Assembly (NCBI GenBank): GCA_017464475.1
Contig: JAFTZQ010000005.1
Location: 239,339 to 303,338 of the forward strand
Source: Paludibacteraceae bacterium
Lineage (GTDB): Bacteria; Bacteroidota; Bacteroidia; Bacteroidales; Paludibacteraceae
DNA length: 64,000 bases
Direction: 5' to 3'
The notes under the pieces are model-generated. The model searched no databases. It had not been told where the DNA came from and saw only the letters and a program-made list of their open reading frames with translations. The stretch's first letter is position 1. Each line of letters opens with the position of its first letter. Position numbers and translations under genes: made by a program. Below are positions 44,974 through 52,691 of this stretch, one piece after another.

Positions 44974-46920
44974 ATGAAAGCAAAATATTTAATTTTAGGT
45001 GCTCTTGCACTTACTTTGGTAGCCTGCGAGAAGGGCTTCTTTGAGACCGAATCTCCTTCGGCAATGGATGAGGCAGTCTTCAAATCGGCTGACTTGACAG
45101 AGCAAGCAATTGGCGCTATATATAACACTTTTGGCGAAGATAAATCGTTCCGTAATCGTCTTTGTGGCGGATATGTAGCCATGAATACGGATATTGAGCA
45201 CTGTTCCAAAACGGAAGATAAAGATTATGCCGCGTATAACATAACGGGTGGTACAGGTGACCTTTCTACCTCTAACGGTAAAGACCCATGGGCGTATTTG
45301 AACTCGGCTATTGAGCGCGCTAACGTAGTTGTGGATGGTATTCGTGCTCATTCTGACACAACGGATGCTACATTCAAATATCTCCTCGGAGAGGCGCTCA
45401 CCTTACGCGCATTCTGCTATCTTGAGATGGTGAAATTGTGGGGAGATGTACCTGCAAGTTTTGAATCTTTCAATGGATACAACCCGAATGTCCTTTATAC
45501 AAAGAAACAGGACCGTAATGTGGTCTTCGAGCAGTTGCGGATCGATTTGAAGGAGGCGGCTCGCCTGATGCCTTGGTCTGCCCAGTGTCCCGGTAACGCG
45601 CGCAATTATACCGGTCGTCCCTCCAAAGCTCTTGCTTTAGGATTATTGGCACGTGTGGATATGATGTATGCCGGTTTGGCTATGCGTCCGGATGTGTTCA
45701 CGGAAGGGGGGACTTCCGCTTGCTCTATCCAGTATAACGTAAAGGATGCTGCTACCCGTCAGGAGATATACAAAGAGGCGGCTGAGGCTTGTGCGCAGAT
45801 TATCAAACAGGAGGACTGGAAATTCAAAGAGAATTTCGAGGATGTCTTCAAAGACCTCTGTGCGGACGTAACCGACTACTCGAAATCCGAGTGGATCTGG
45901 GCTTTGCCATTCCTCGATGGAGCACGTGGACAGGTGTTGGCTCTGACCGGCAATAAAATGTCCACAAACTGTGCTGGCGCATTGGTCAACACAATCTCTT
46001 ATGGCGCAGGCAATAGCAACAATGCTAAAACTCAATCCATGATTGAGATTGTTCCGACATTCTATTATGCGTATGATAAAGCAGACAAACGTCGTGATGT
46101 TACTATCTTGCCTTGGACATGGGAATATGACGATGGCTCCGGCACCGCGCCTTCCGGTTATACCGAAGTGGTTTTCCCAGGGGTATCCTCTACGGATAAG
46201 AAAGTGTATCAAAAACAGTCGAATATCGGCCAGCTGTACCTCGGTAAACTTCGTGTAGAATGGATGGTTCGCAGTTATGCTTCCAACGAGGATTGTATTG
46301 ATATGCCGGTTCTTCGTTATACCGACATCCTCTTGATGTACGCTGAGGCTACGATCGGTTCTAAAGAAGGAAATGGTCCGGGCGAGCAACTCGGCGTCAG
46401 CGCACAGGACTGTATAGATAAGGTACGCGAGCGCGCGGGACTGACATCTGTTCCTCTGACTATGGATAATATCATCAACGAACGCGCATTCGAGTTCTGC
46501 GGCGAGAATATCCGTAAGTATGACCTTATGCGTTGGGGTATTCTCAAAGAGAAATTGGAGAAAGCGCAAGCAGACGTATATGATCTGCAGAATAACACAG
46601 GCGCTTTTGCCGGTCGTCCTGACAGCGTTTATTTCCACTACACCCGTAATGATGATTATGCGCAGAACGGTGCTGCTTATGTCTTCGATCGTTTCGTAGG
46701 TCTGGACAAGGATGCAACGAAGCCTGCTGATTTTGACAAGGAAAGCGGTTGGGTTGCTAAATCGTTCTTCGACAAGGATGAAGTGCCTAGCATAACAACG
46801 GAGAACTGGTATCTCTACAAAGCAGGAACGGATATTGACATGCACCAGTACTGGCCGATCTTTGATGTCAATATTGCTGCTTCTAATGGAACTCTCTGGA
46901 ATGACTACCTCTATAAGTAA
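44974..46920 (+). CDS. SusD/RagB-family glycan-binding lipoprotein
   Basis: 648-aa surface lipoprotein that captures glycan and closes over the SusC barrel. The lipobox LVAC (Cys about 18) follows MKAKYLILGALALT. The N-terminal helical region has KSADLTEQAIGAIYNTFG and YLLGEALTLRAFCYLEMVKLWGDVP, the usual TPR-like SusD pattern. The C-terminal signature RYTDILLMYAEA appears about 449-460, followed by INERAFEFCGENIRKYDLMRWG. 22 nt after susC. The following gene starts inside its last codons. Confidence 0.95.
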   Translation: MKAKYLILGALALTLVACEKGFFETESPSAMDEAVFKSADLTEQAIGAIYNTFGEDKSFRNRLCGGYVAMNTDIEHCSKTEDKDYAAYNITGGTGDLSTSNGKDPWAYLNSAIERANVVVDGIRAHSDTTDATFKYLLGEALTLRAFCYLEMVKLWGDVPASFESFNGYNPNVLYTKKQDRNVVFEQLRIDLKEAARLMPWSAQCPGNARNYTGRPSKALALGLLARVDMMYAGLAMRPDVFTEGGTSACSIQYNVKDAATRQEIYKEAAEACAQIIKQEDWKFKENFEDVFKDLCADVTDYSKSEWIWALPFLDGARGQVLALTGNKMSTNCAGALVNTISYGAGNSNNAKTQSMIEIVPTFYYAYDKADKRRDVTILPWTWEYDDGSGTAPSGYTEVVFPGVSSTDKKVYQKQSNIGQLYLGKLRVEWMVRSYASNEDCIDMPVLRYTDILLMYAEATIGSKEGNGPGEQLGVSAQDCIDKVRERAGLTSVPLTMDNIINERAFEFCGENIRKYDLMRWGILKEKLEKAQADVYDLQNNTGAFAGRPDSVYFHYTRNDDYAQNGAAYVFDRFVGLDKDATKPADFDKESGWVAKSFFDKDEVPSITTENWYLYKAGTDIDMHQYWPIFDVNIAASNGTLWNDYLYK

Positions 46921-48340
46921 GATAGTACCTCTCTTGGCTCTTGTCTTCTGTCTCTCCGCTTGCGGAAGAGACGAAGGCAAGGAGCCGGTTCCCGTTTCTT
47001 CCGTGCCGGCTTTCCCCGGGGCGGAAGGCGGCGGTATGTATGCCTCCGGAGGTAGAGGGGGAGTGGTGATACATGTCACTACCTTAGAGGATGCACGTGA
47101 TGAAATAACGAAGCAACCGGCTATTGGCACACTCCGAAAGGCGCTCCAGATGGATGGAACACGTACCGTCGTTTTCGATGTGGCGGGAACGATCAATCTC
47201 ACCAGCCAGCTGGAAATAACAGGCGGAAATCTTACTATTGCGGGGCAAACAGCACCTGGAGATGGCATCTGTATAGCGGGCTATCCTGTAGTTGTCAAAG
47301 CAAGCAATATCATTATTCGGTTCCTCCGCTTCCGTATGGGAGACCAGAACAAAGTTGAAGGCGATGCACTCACTATCTGTGAACACAGGAATATCATAGT
47401 GGATCATTGCTCTTTCTCTTGGAGCACAGATGAATGCGTCAGTGTGTATGGTAACACGGATTTTACGCTCCAGTACTGCTTCATCACCGAGAGCCTGAAA
47501 GCCTCTGTGCATGCCAAAGGAGCGCATGGGTACGGAGGTATATGGGGAGGAACGAACGCTTCGTTCCATCATAACCTTCTCGCGCACCATCAGAGCCGTA
47601 ACCCGCGTTTCGACCACGATTACGTCAATGCCAAATGTGTCGGACCGATTGATTATGTCAATAATGTGGTCTATAACTGGGAGAGCAACTCCGCTTATGG
47701 CGGAGAAGGAACCAACAACGGTGCCGGGGGAAGGCATATCAATTTTGTGGCTAACTACTACAAACCGGGACCTTCTACCAAATCCGGCGTGAAGTCGCGC
47801 CTCCTTAATCCTACCACCAAGTGCTCTAACTGCACCCAAAAACCCGGTGGTACAGTGGAACCCGGTAAGTTCTACCTCGTTGACAATGTGATGGCGGGAT
47901 CTTCCGAAGTAACCGCGGACAACTGGAAGGGCGTTAATCCGGACGAGTCGGCCAAGAAAGACCTATGCAAAGCTTCTGCCCGTTGGACGGACGGACTCAC
48001 CGCGCTGACCAACGAGCAGACTGCTGAACAGGCTTTCGAAACCGTTCTCGCTAAAGCCGGATGCTCGCTCCATAGAGACGCGCTCGATACGCGTATAGCT
48101 AACGAGGTGCGTAACGGCGGAGGCAAACTCATCAACTCGCCGGACGAAGCAGGGGGATATCCCGTGCTGGACGCCGGAACCCCTGTTACTGACACCGACC
48201 GGGACGGAATGCCCGACGAATGGGAGGATGCTAACGGACTGGATAAGAACGCTTCTTCGGATGGAAAATTATACACACTGGACAAAAAATATACCAATTT
48301 GGAGATCTATCTTAATAGTTTGGTACAGGATTTGTTCTAA
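46901..48340 (+). CDS. Pectate lyase lipoprotein (polysaccharide lyase family 1-like)
   Basis: 479-aa secreted lyase that cleaves de-esterified pectin by beta-elimination. I start at the ATG at 46901 (MTTSISKIVPLLALVFCLSACGRDEG), giving a signal peptide with lipobox LSAC; upstream in-frame starts lie in susD. The parallel beta-helix domain begins PAFPGAEGGGMYASGGRGG, typical of Bacteroidetes pectate lyases, with IIVDHCSFSWSTDECVSVYG and SRNPRFDHDYVN around the active cleft. The C-terminal DTDRDGMPDEWEDANGLDKN is a calcium-binding-like segment. Confidence 0.88.
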   Translation: MTTSISKIVPLLALVFCLSACGRDEGKEPVPVSSVPAFPGAEGGGMYASGGRGGVVIHVTTLEDARDEITKQPAIGTLRKALQMDGTRTVVFDVAGTINLTSQLEITGGNLTIAGQTAPGDGICIAGYPVVVKASNIIIRFLRFRMGDQNKVEGDALTICEHRNIIVDHCSFSWSTDECVSVYGNTDFTLQYCFITESLKASVHAKGAHGYGGIWGGTNASFHHNLLAHHQSRNPRFDHDYVNAKCVGPIDYVNNVVYNWESNSAYGGEGTNNGAGGRHINFVANYYKPGPSTKSGVKSRLLNPTTKCSNCTQKPGGTVEPGKFYLVDNVMAGSSEVTADNWKGVNPDESAKKDLCKASARWTDGLTALTNEQTAEQAFETVLAKAGCSLHRDALDTRIANEVRNGGGKLINSPDEAGGYPVLDAGTPVTDTDRDGMPDEWEDANGLDKNASSDGKLYTLDKKYTNLEIYLNSLVQDLF

Positions 48341-48366
48341 TCCTTTGAACCATAAAAGAAACGAAT

Positions 48367-49905
48367 ATGAAAAAAAGTCTTTTATCTTTGAGCGCAGCGG
48401 TCTTTGCTCTTTTGTCTATGAGCCTAACGGCTTCCGCGCAAACGAAGTATTCCCATTATTATCAGGATCTGCCCTGCGCAGTAGAAGAGGTTAAGGAAGT
48501 CATCATCCCTGATTACACGGTGAATATCGTGGATTTCGGTGGTGTCGGTGACGGCGTGACGGATAATACCGAAGCGTTCGCTAAGGCGCTTAAACACCTG
48601 AAAAAACAAGGCGGTGGTCACCTCATCGTACCCGATGGCAAATGGCTCACCGGACCGATCAAACTGGTTAGCAACTTGGATCTGCATCTGGCGGACAACG
48701 CGATTATTTTGGGCTCGACCAATAAGGAACTCTATGTGCAGAAATCCGACTCCCTCCGTGACGGTTCCAAGAAATGCCATGCCCTCATCTACGGCTCCAA
48801 ACTGGAGAATGTCTCTATCACTGGACATGGCACCATCGACGGACAGGGTATCTACTGGCGTCCGATCAAGCAAAAGAAAGTAGTGGCTCCGGAGGTTGTG
48901 GCTGCCGATGGAAATGTGTGGGAAGACGTGCTCGCAATGGGCGGCGTCACCAAGCCTGACGGCAACAGCAAGAAATGGCTCGTTTGGTATCCGTTCAACC
49001 TCAATAAGGAGTATAACATCCCTAATATAGCCAAGGACCCGATCATTCAGGAGAAAATGCGTCCGCATCTGGTGAACATCACCGACTCCAAGAATATCCT
49101 TATGGAGAATGTGCACCTGCTCAACTCTCCGAAATTCCACTTCGTGCCCACGCGCGTGCAAAACCTTATTATTGACGGCGTGCATATCCGTTGCCCGCAC
49201 TGGGCGCAGAACGGCGATGCCATGGACCCGGGAAATATCCAAGTGGCGCTTATCGTCAACTGCAATATCTCCTGCGGCGATGATGGTATCTGTATGAAAG
49301 GCGGCGTGGGACAGAAAGGTGTGGATGCAGGTCCCCAGCGCGATTTCCTCATCACCAACGATACCGTCTATCGTGCACACGGTGGCTTTGTCATCGGTTC
49401 CGAGTTTTCCGGCGGTATGCAGCGTCTGGTGGTCAAAGACTGCCGTTTCGAAGGTACCGACATCGGTTGCCGTTTCAAATCCGCTCCAGGACGTGGTGGT
49501 TGGTGCGAGGACATCTATTGCTATAATATCATCATGAAGGATATCCGCGAATCCGCTTTCCTCATCTCCTCCGGCTATGCCGACAAGGGTGCAGGAGTCT
49601 CCGCTACCGACTCCGACGACAAGAACGCGTTCTTCCCCGATTGGTCCAATATCACCTTCCGCAATATCACCTGTATCGGTTCCAAACAGGCGGTCGATAT
49701 TCAGGGCCTCAAGGGTAAACCCGTGCATGACATCCTCTTTGACCAGGTTATGATAATCGGTAATAAAGGTGGTATCAAACTGGAGAACGCCGAGAATATC
49801 AATTTCACCAACTGCCAGATCAACCCCAAACCCATGCCGATCACGGAGTACAAAAAGATAAAAAATGTGCTCTATAACGGCAAAGATCCGGACGCAGCGG
49901 AGTAA
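48367..49905 (+). CDS. Glycoside hydrolase family 28 polygalacturonase
   Basis: 512-aa exported pectinase that hydrolyses alpha-1,4-galacturonan. The signal peptide ends LTASAQ (about residue 25). VDFGGVGDGVTDNTEAF is the usual GH28 N-terminal motif (about 57-73). The beta-helix holds the acidic catalytic region GDAMDPGN (about 286) and CGDDGICMKGG (about 306-316), and FVIGSEFSGG and GCRFKSAPGRGGWCEDI carry the later active-site His/Arg positions in family layout. Fourth and last gene of the pectin locus. Confidence 0.92.
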   Translation: MKKSLLSLSAAVFALLSMSLTASAQTKYSHYYQDLPCAVEEVKEVIIPDYTVNIVDFGGVGDGVTDNTEAFAKALKHLKKQGGGHLIVPDGKWLTGPIKLVSNLDLHLADNAIILGSTNKELYVQKSDSLRDGSKKCHALIYGSKLENVSITGHGTIDGQGIYWRPIKQKKVVAPEVVAADGNVWEDVLAMGGVTKPDGNSKKWLVWYPFNLNKEYNIPNIAKDPIIQEKMRPHLVNITDSKNILMENVHLLNSPKFHFVPTRVQNLIIDGVHIRCPHWAQNGDAMDPGNIQVALIVNCNISCGDDGICMKGGVGQKGVDAGPQRDFLITNDTVYRAHGGFVIGSEFSGGMQRLVVKDCRFEGTDIGCRFKSAPGRGGWCEDIYCYNIIMKDIRESAFLISSGYADKGAGVSATDSDDKNAFFPDWSNITFRNITCIGSKQAVDIQGLKGKPVHDILFDQVMIIGNKGGIKLENAENINFTNCQINPKPMPITEYKKIKNVLYNGKDPDAAE

Positions 49906-49923
49906 ATAACAAAATTTCTACAT

Positions 49924-49958
49924 TTTTCGGCAAAATGTACTTGCATATTTGCCGAAAA
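49924..49958. promoter_or_regulatory. Operator-like inverted repeat over the -33 element
   Basis: TTTTCGGCAAA (49924-49934) and its perfect inverse TTTGCCGAAAA (49948-49958) enclose the TTG of the next promoter. A repressor or activator bound there would control it. Confidence 0.6.
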
Positions 49959-49971
49959 TGTAGTATCTTTG
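49941..49971 (+). promoter_or_regulatory. Promoter of the small secreted protein gene
   Basis: TTG at 49941, 20 bases, TATCTTTG at 49964-49971. A leader of about 90 nt follows. Confidence 0.85.
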
Positions 49972-49989
49972 CACTCGAAATACTTTCTT

Positions 49990-50033
49990 TAGTGTCCTTA
50001 TTGACCCTAAAGACATTAAAGACCTTATTAACT
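49990..50033 (+). repeat. Word-repeat cluster in leader
   Basis: TTAGTGTCCTTATTGACC-type words with GACCCTAAAGAC and AAAGACCTT. Same vocabulary as the topB insert. Confidence 0.6.
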
Positions 50034-50067
50034 AACAAATATTATTAACTTTAAAATCAAAATCATT

Positions 50068-50787
50068 ATGAAGAAAATTTTCCTCTTCGCAGCTGCCGTT
50101 GTTGCAGCTCTCACAGTAAACGCTAAGGTTTACGATCTTTCTACGATGAATTTTGCACAGTCTGATTTGACAGTTACTGGTGGCGAAATCACGGACAATG
50201 CATCTAAATCCTATTTCGAAGTTAAAAACAACGCAGGTGAAACTGTAGAGATGAAGGTCGCTCAACTTCCGAACATGGTGTTCTCTTACAAGAACTCTAG
50301 TGTTAAAACAGCTTTCAAAGTTTATTATAACGCGGCTGATAAAGAAGGCAACGGTAAAATCCAGATGGATGGTAACCAGCGTGACATCACTATCTCGAAC
50401 GTAAAAGTTGGTGATAAGATTATTCTTTGGGTTAACTCAAAAGGTGACACCGGTGCTCAATTCGTAGATGGTGATAAAGGTACTGCTTTCACTGGATGCG
50501 CTGCTGTGGATCCTTCTGCTGCTGGTATTGGCTCTGCTCTTCCTGGAAAAGCTAATGAGACCGATATGTACGCTATCGAACTGCAAGCTATTGCTTCGAC
50601 GGTTATTATTCGCGAGACTGTAGGTGGATACGTGCTTCACAAAATCCAAATTGGCGAAGATGGCGGATCAAGCGAGGCTATCGACAACATCGAGGCTGGC
50701 GAGAGAGCTGTTAAGTTCTTCGAGAACGGTCAGCTCATCATCCTCAAGAATGGTGTTCGCTACAACGCTCTTGGTGCAAAACTTTGA
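50068..50787 (+). CDS. Small secreted protein with conserved C-terminal tail
   Basis: 239-aa exported protein. The signal peptide MKKIFLFAAAVVAALTVNA ends about residue 19. The mature part is beta-rich (KVYDLSTMNFAQSDLTVTGGE, then VGDKIILWVNSKGDTGAQF) without a family I recognise. The last about 30 residues, AVKFFENGQLIILKNGVRYNALGAKL in parts, resemble the tails of the two giant proteins (NGELFIIRGEKMYDAKGQ, NGQLFILRGEKMYNANGQ), which suggests a shared surface-sorting signal. It has its own promoter and a terminator, and a tandem duplication starts inside its last codons. Confidence 0.8.
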   Translation: MKKIFLFAAAVVAALTVNAKVYDLSTMNFAQSDLTVTGGEITDNASKSYFEVKNNAGETVEMKVAQLPNMVFSYKNSSVKTAFKVYYNAADKEGNGKIQMDGNQRDITISNVKVGDKIILWVNSKGDTGAQFVDGDKGTAFTGCAAVDPSAAGIGSALPGKANETDMYAIELQAIASTVIIRETVGGYVLHKIQIGEDGGSSEAIDNIEAGERAVKFFENGQLIILKNGVRYNALGAKL

Positions 50788-50850
50788 TTTACACCAATGG
50801 CCCTATAGGCTTGGTGCAAAGCTTTGATTTACACCAACGGTCCTTTAGAC
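50771..50850 (+). repeat. Tandem 40-bp duplication over gene end
   Basis: Two 40-base units (50771-50810 and 50811-50850), 35 of 40 bases identical, each starting TTGGTGCAAA and containing the inverted pair TTGGTG/CACCAA. The first holds the stop codon of the preceding gene. Confidence 0.9.
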
Positions 50851-50859
50851 CAATAATGT

Positions 50860-50879
50860 ATCAGCCATGCATGGCTGAT
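50860..50879. other. Perfect 20-bp palindrome
   Basis: ATCAGCCATG followed directly by its inverse CATGGCTGAT. Between the tandem duplication and the terminator. Confidence 0.8.
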
Positions 50880-50884
50880 CACCA

Positions 50885-50915
50885 AAAAGGCTCGCAATCG
50901 CGAGCCTTTTCTTTT
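50885..50915 (+). terminator. Strong terminator
   Basis: GGCTCGC / GCGAGCC stem with a 4-nt loop, flanked by A and T runs. Confidence 0.92.
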
Positions 50916-51007
50916 TCCCTTCTTTGTCCCTCCTCCTTTTCTTTTGCTCCTCCCCCTCTCTTTCCTCCCTTTTTTGTTGCACCTTTTTTCCTCCATTTTT
51001 CGTTCCA
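50907..51007 (+). other. Polypyrimidine tract
   Basis: About 85 bases almost free of purines (TCCCTCCTCC, CCTCCCTTTTTTG and similar). No gene. Confidence 0.75.
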
Positions 51008-51062
51008 AAAGGGGGTGATAAGGGGGTGATTAGGGGGTTATTACGGGGTGATTAGGGGGTTA
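51008..51062. repeat. G-run array reaching the dehydrogenase stop codon
   Basis: Five G4-G5 runs in TGATTAGGGGGT-type words. On the minus-strand transcript it is C-rich and starts at the stop codon. Confidence 0.8.
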
Positions 51063-52649
51063 TTCGTATAACACAGCTATGCGACAAGCGGCGTTGATAC
51101 CATCCAAAGCACTGCTCGTTATGCCGCCTGCATAGCCTGCGCCTTCGCCGCAGGGGTATAAACCAGGCGTACTGACCGACTCCATCGTCTCCGGATCGCG
51201 GATGATACGCACAGGGCTGCTGCTACGGCTCTCAACGCCCACGATGACTGCTTCGTTCGTCAGGAAGCCCGGATATTTCTTGTCGAAATCACGAAAACCT
51301 TGTTGCAGCCGTTTGCCTATTCCTGCCGGTAACCACTGATCCAGACGGCTTGGCACGATGCCCGGCAAGTAACTGCATGCCGGCAGATCCTTACTCGCTC
51401 TGCCCTCCACAAAATCCCGCATCCTCTGCGCCGGAGCTGCTGATGGCTGATGGCTGATGGCTGACTGCTCAAAGGCGAGCCGTTCCAGCTCTTCTTGATA
51501 CTCCAGCCCGCGGAGCGGATCGTCCCCCGGTATATCCTCAGGATTGATCTGAACGACCATGCCGCTGTTGGCGTACGGCGAGTTGCGGTGGCTGGCTGAC
51601 ATACCATTCACCACGCACATCCCTTCCGCACTTCCTGCCGGCACGATATGTCCGCCCGGACACATGCAGAACGAATAGACACCTCGTCCGTCCACCTGCG
51701 TCACGAGGCTGTAACTCGCGTTGCCAAGGTATTTGATAACCCCCTCCTTCTCCCCCTCAAGGGGAGTGTTCCTCCCTTGTGGGGAGGTTAGGTGGGGTTT
51801 ACCCAGATGATACATCAGCCTGTTGATCAACTCCTGCGGATGTTCGGCGCGAACGCCCATCGCAAAACCCTTTGTCTCCATCGCTACACCTTCGGCGGCT
51901 AACATCCGGTACGTGTCGTGCGCCGAGTGCCCGATCGCGAGGATAATAGGGAACCGGCTGATGGCTGACGGCTGACCGCTGATAGCTTTGAGGCTTCTCA
52001 CGCAAGTCTCAAAGTGTATCTCCCCTCCGTGCTCCAGAATACACTCCCGCATTCGTTTGATAATCGTCGGCAACTTGTCGCTTCCTATATGTGCGTGCGC
52101 TTCGTAGAGCACCGTGTCCGGCGCACCGAAATAATGGAATATCTCCATCACCCGCTGCATGTTACCCCGTTTCTTGGAGCGGGAGAACAGCTTGCCGTCG
52201 GAGAACGTACCGGCTCCGCCTTCGCCGAAGCAGTAATTAGATTCCGGATTCAGCCCCTCGTTGCGGTTCAGCAAAGCAATATCCTTCTTCCGTTCACTCA
52301 CTTCCTTGCCCCGCTCATAGATAATAGGTTTGATCCCGTGCTCTAACAGGGTCAGCGCAGCAAAAAGGCCCGCCGGACCGGCTCCAATGATGATGGCTTC
52401 GCGTTTTGCTTCATGCACATCTTGGTACACCGGCGGTGTATAGAGTGGGAAACGGTCACCATCCGGGGAATTGTTAATTGTAAATTGTGAATTGTGAATT
52501 GGTATGGGCTTTCCTTCCTCGTCCGCCAATACAGTAAGATGCACTTTCAGCTCTCGCTGTCGTGCATCTACTGAACGCTTTACCACCCGCCATTTCCGGG
52601 CAGCTTCATACGCCTCCTTTGGGGATAATATATACTGTGTCGTTTTCAT
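51060..52649 (-). CDS. FAD-dependent dehydrogenase with word-repeat insertions
   Basis: 529-aa flavoprotein of the NAD(FAD)-utilising dehydrogenase group (COG2509-like). The dinucleotide-binding motif AIIIGAGPAGLFAAL is at about residues 85-100. Conserved Cys/Gly segments include YCFGEGGAGTFSDGKLFSRSKKRG, LAIGHSAHDTYRML and the final PCGEGAGYAGGITSSALDG, which closes the FAD site. Four low-complexity segments interrupt it: HNSQFTINNS (about 52), SGQPSAISRF (about 224), LTSPQGRNTPLEGEKEG (about 285) and EQSAISHQPSAAP (about 395). They remain in frame and use the vocabularies of nearby spacers. Substrate unknown. Confidence 0.85.
   Translation of the reverse strand: MKTTQYILSPKEAYEAARKWRVVKRSVDARQRELKVHLTVLADEEGKPIPIHNSQFTINNSPDGDRFPLYTPPVYQDVHEAKREAIIIGAGPAGLFAALTLLEHGIKPIIYERGKEVSERKKDIALLNRNEGLNPESNYCFGEGGAGTFSDGKLFSRSKKRGNMQRVMEIFHYFGAPDTVLYEAHAHIGSDKLPTIIKRMRECILEHGGEIHFETCVRSLKAISGQPSAISRFPIILAIGHSAHDTYRMLAAEGVAMETKGFAMGVRAEHPQELINRLMYHLGKPHLTSPQGRNTPLEGEKEGVIKYLGNASYSLVTQVDGRGVYSFCMCPGGHIVPAGSAEGMCVVNGMSASHRNSPYANSGMVVQINPEDIPGDDPLRGLEYQEELERLAFEQSAISHQPSAAPAQRMRDFVEGRASKDLPACSYLPGIVPSRLDQWLPAGIGKRLQQGFRDFDKKYPGFLTNEAVIVGVESRSSSPVRIIRDPETMESVSTPGLYPCGEGAGYAGGITSSALDGINAACRIAVLYE
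51436..51470 (-). repeat. GCTGATG word cluster inside dehydrogenase gene (1)
   Basis: GCTGATGGCTGATGGCTGAT-type tandem words. Coded as Gln-Ser-Ala-Ile-Ser-His. Confidence 0.8.
51738..51800 (-). repeat. C/G-rich word cluster inside dehydrogenase gene (2)
   Basis: CCCCCTCAAGGGGAG and GTGGGGAGGTTAGGTGGGG, the same vocabulary as the spacer at 52654-52692. Confidence 0.8.
51956..51986 (-). repeat. GCTGATG word cluster inside dehydrogenase gene (3)
   Basis: GGCTGATGGCTGACGGCTGA and continuing; second copy of this vocabulary in the same gene. Confidence 0.8.
52470..52502 (-). repeat. AATTGT word cluster inside dehydrogenase gene (4)
   Basis: ATTGTTAATTGTAAATTG and variants, coded as Ile-His-Asn-Ser-Gln-Phe. 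Same vocabulary as spacers at 56644 and 56753. Confidence 0.8.
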
Positions 52650-52653
52650 CCTA

Positions 52654-52691
52654 CGTCCCCTCCCCCTGAGGGGAGGGTCAGGGTGGGGTTT
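52654..52691. repeat. C/G-rich word cluster between recA and dehydrogenase
   Basis: CCCCTCCCCCTGAGGGGAGG then GTCAGGGTGGGG; lies in the 42-nt gap and could fold as a hairpin (CCCCTCAG-type stem). Confidence 0.75.

Noticed and set aside
45643-47268. 541-codon frame antisense to susD and pectate lyase
   Set aside because: It spans the junction of two clear genes and shows no recognisable domain.
48424-49728. 434-codon frame antisense to the GH28 gene
   Set aside because: Overlaps a complete, well-supported enzyme; no domain of its own.
50784-51029. 81-codon frame over the duplication, terminator and pyrimidine tract
   Set aside because: Low-complexity Ser/Phe/Pro product over a clear terminator.
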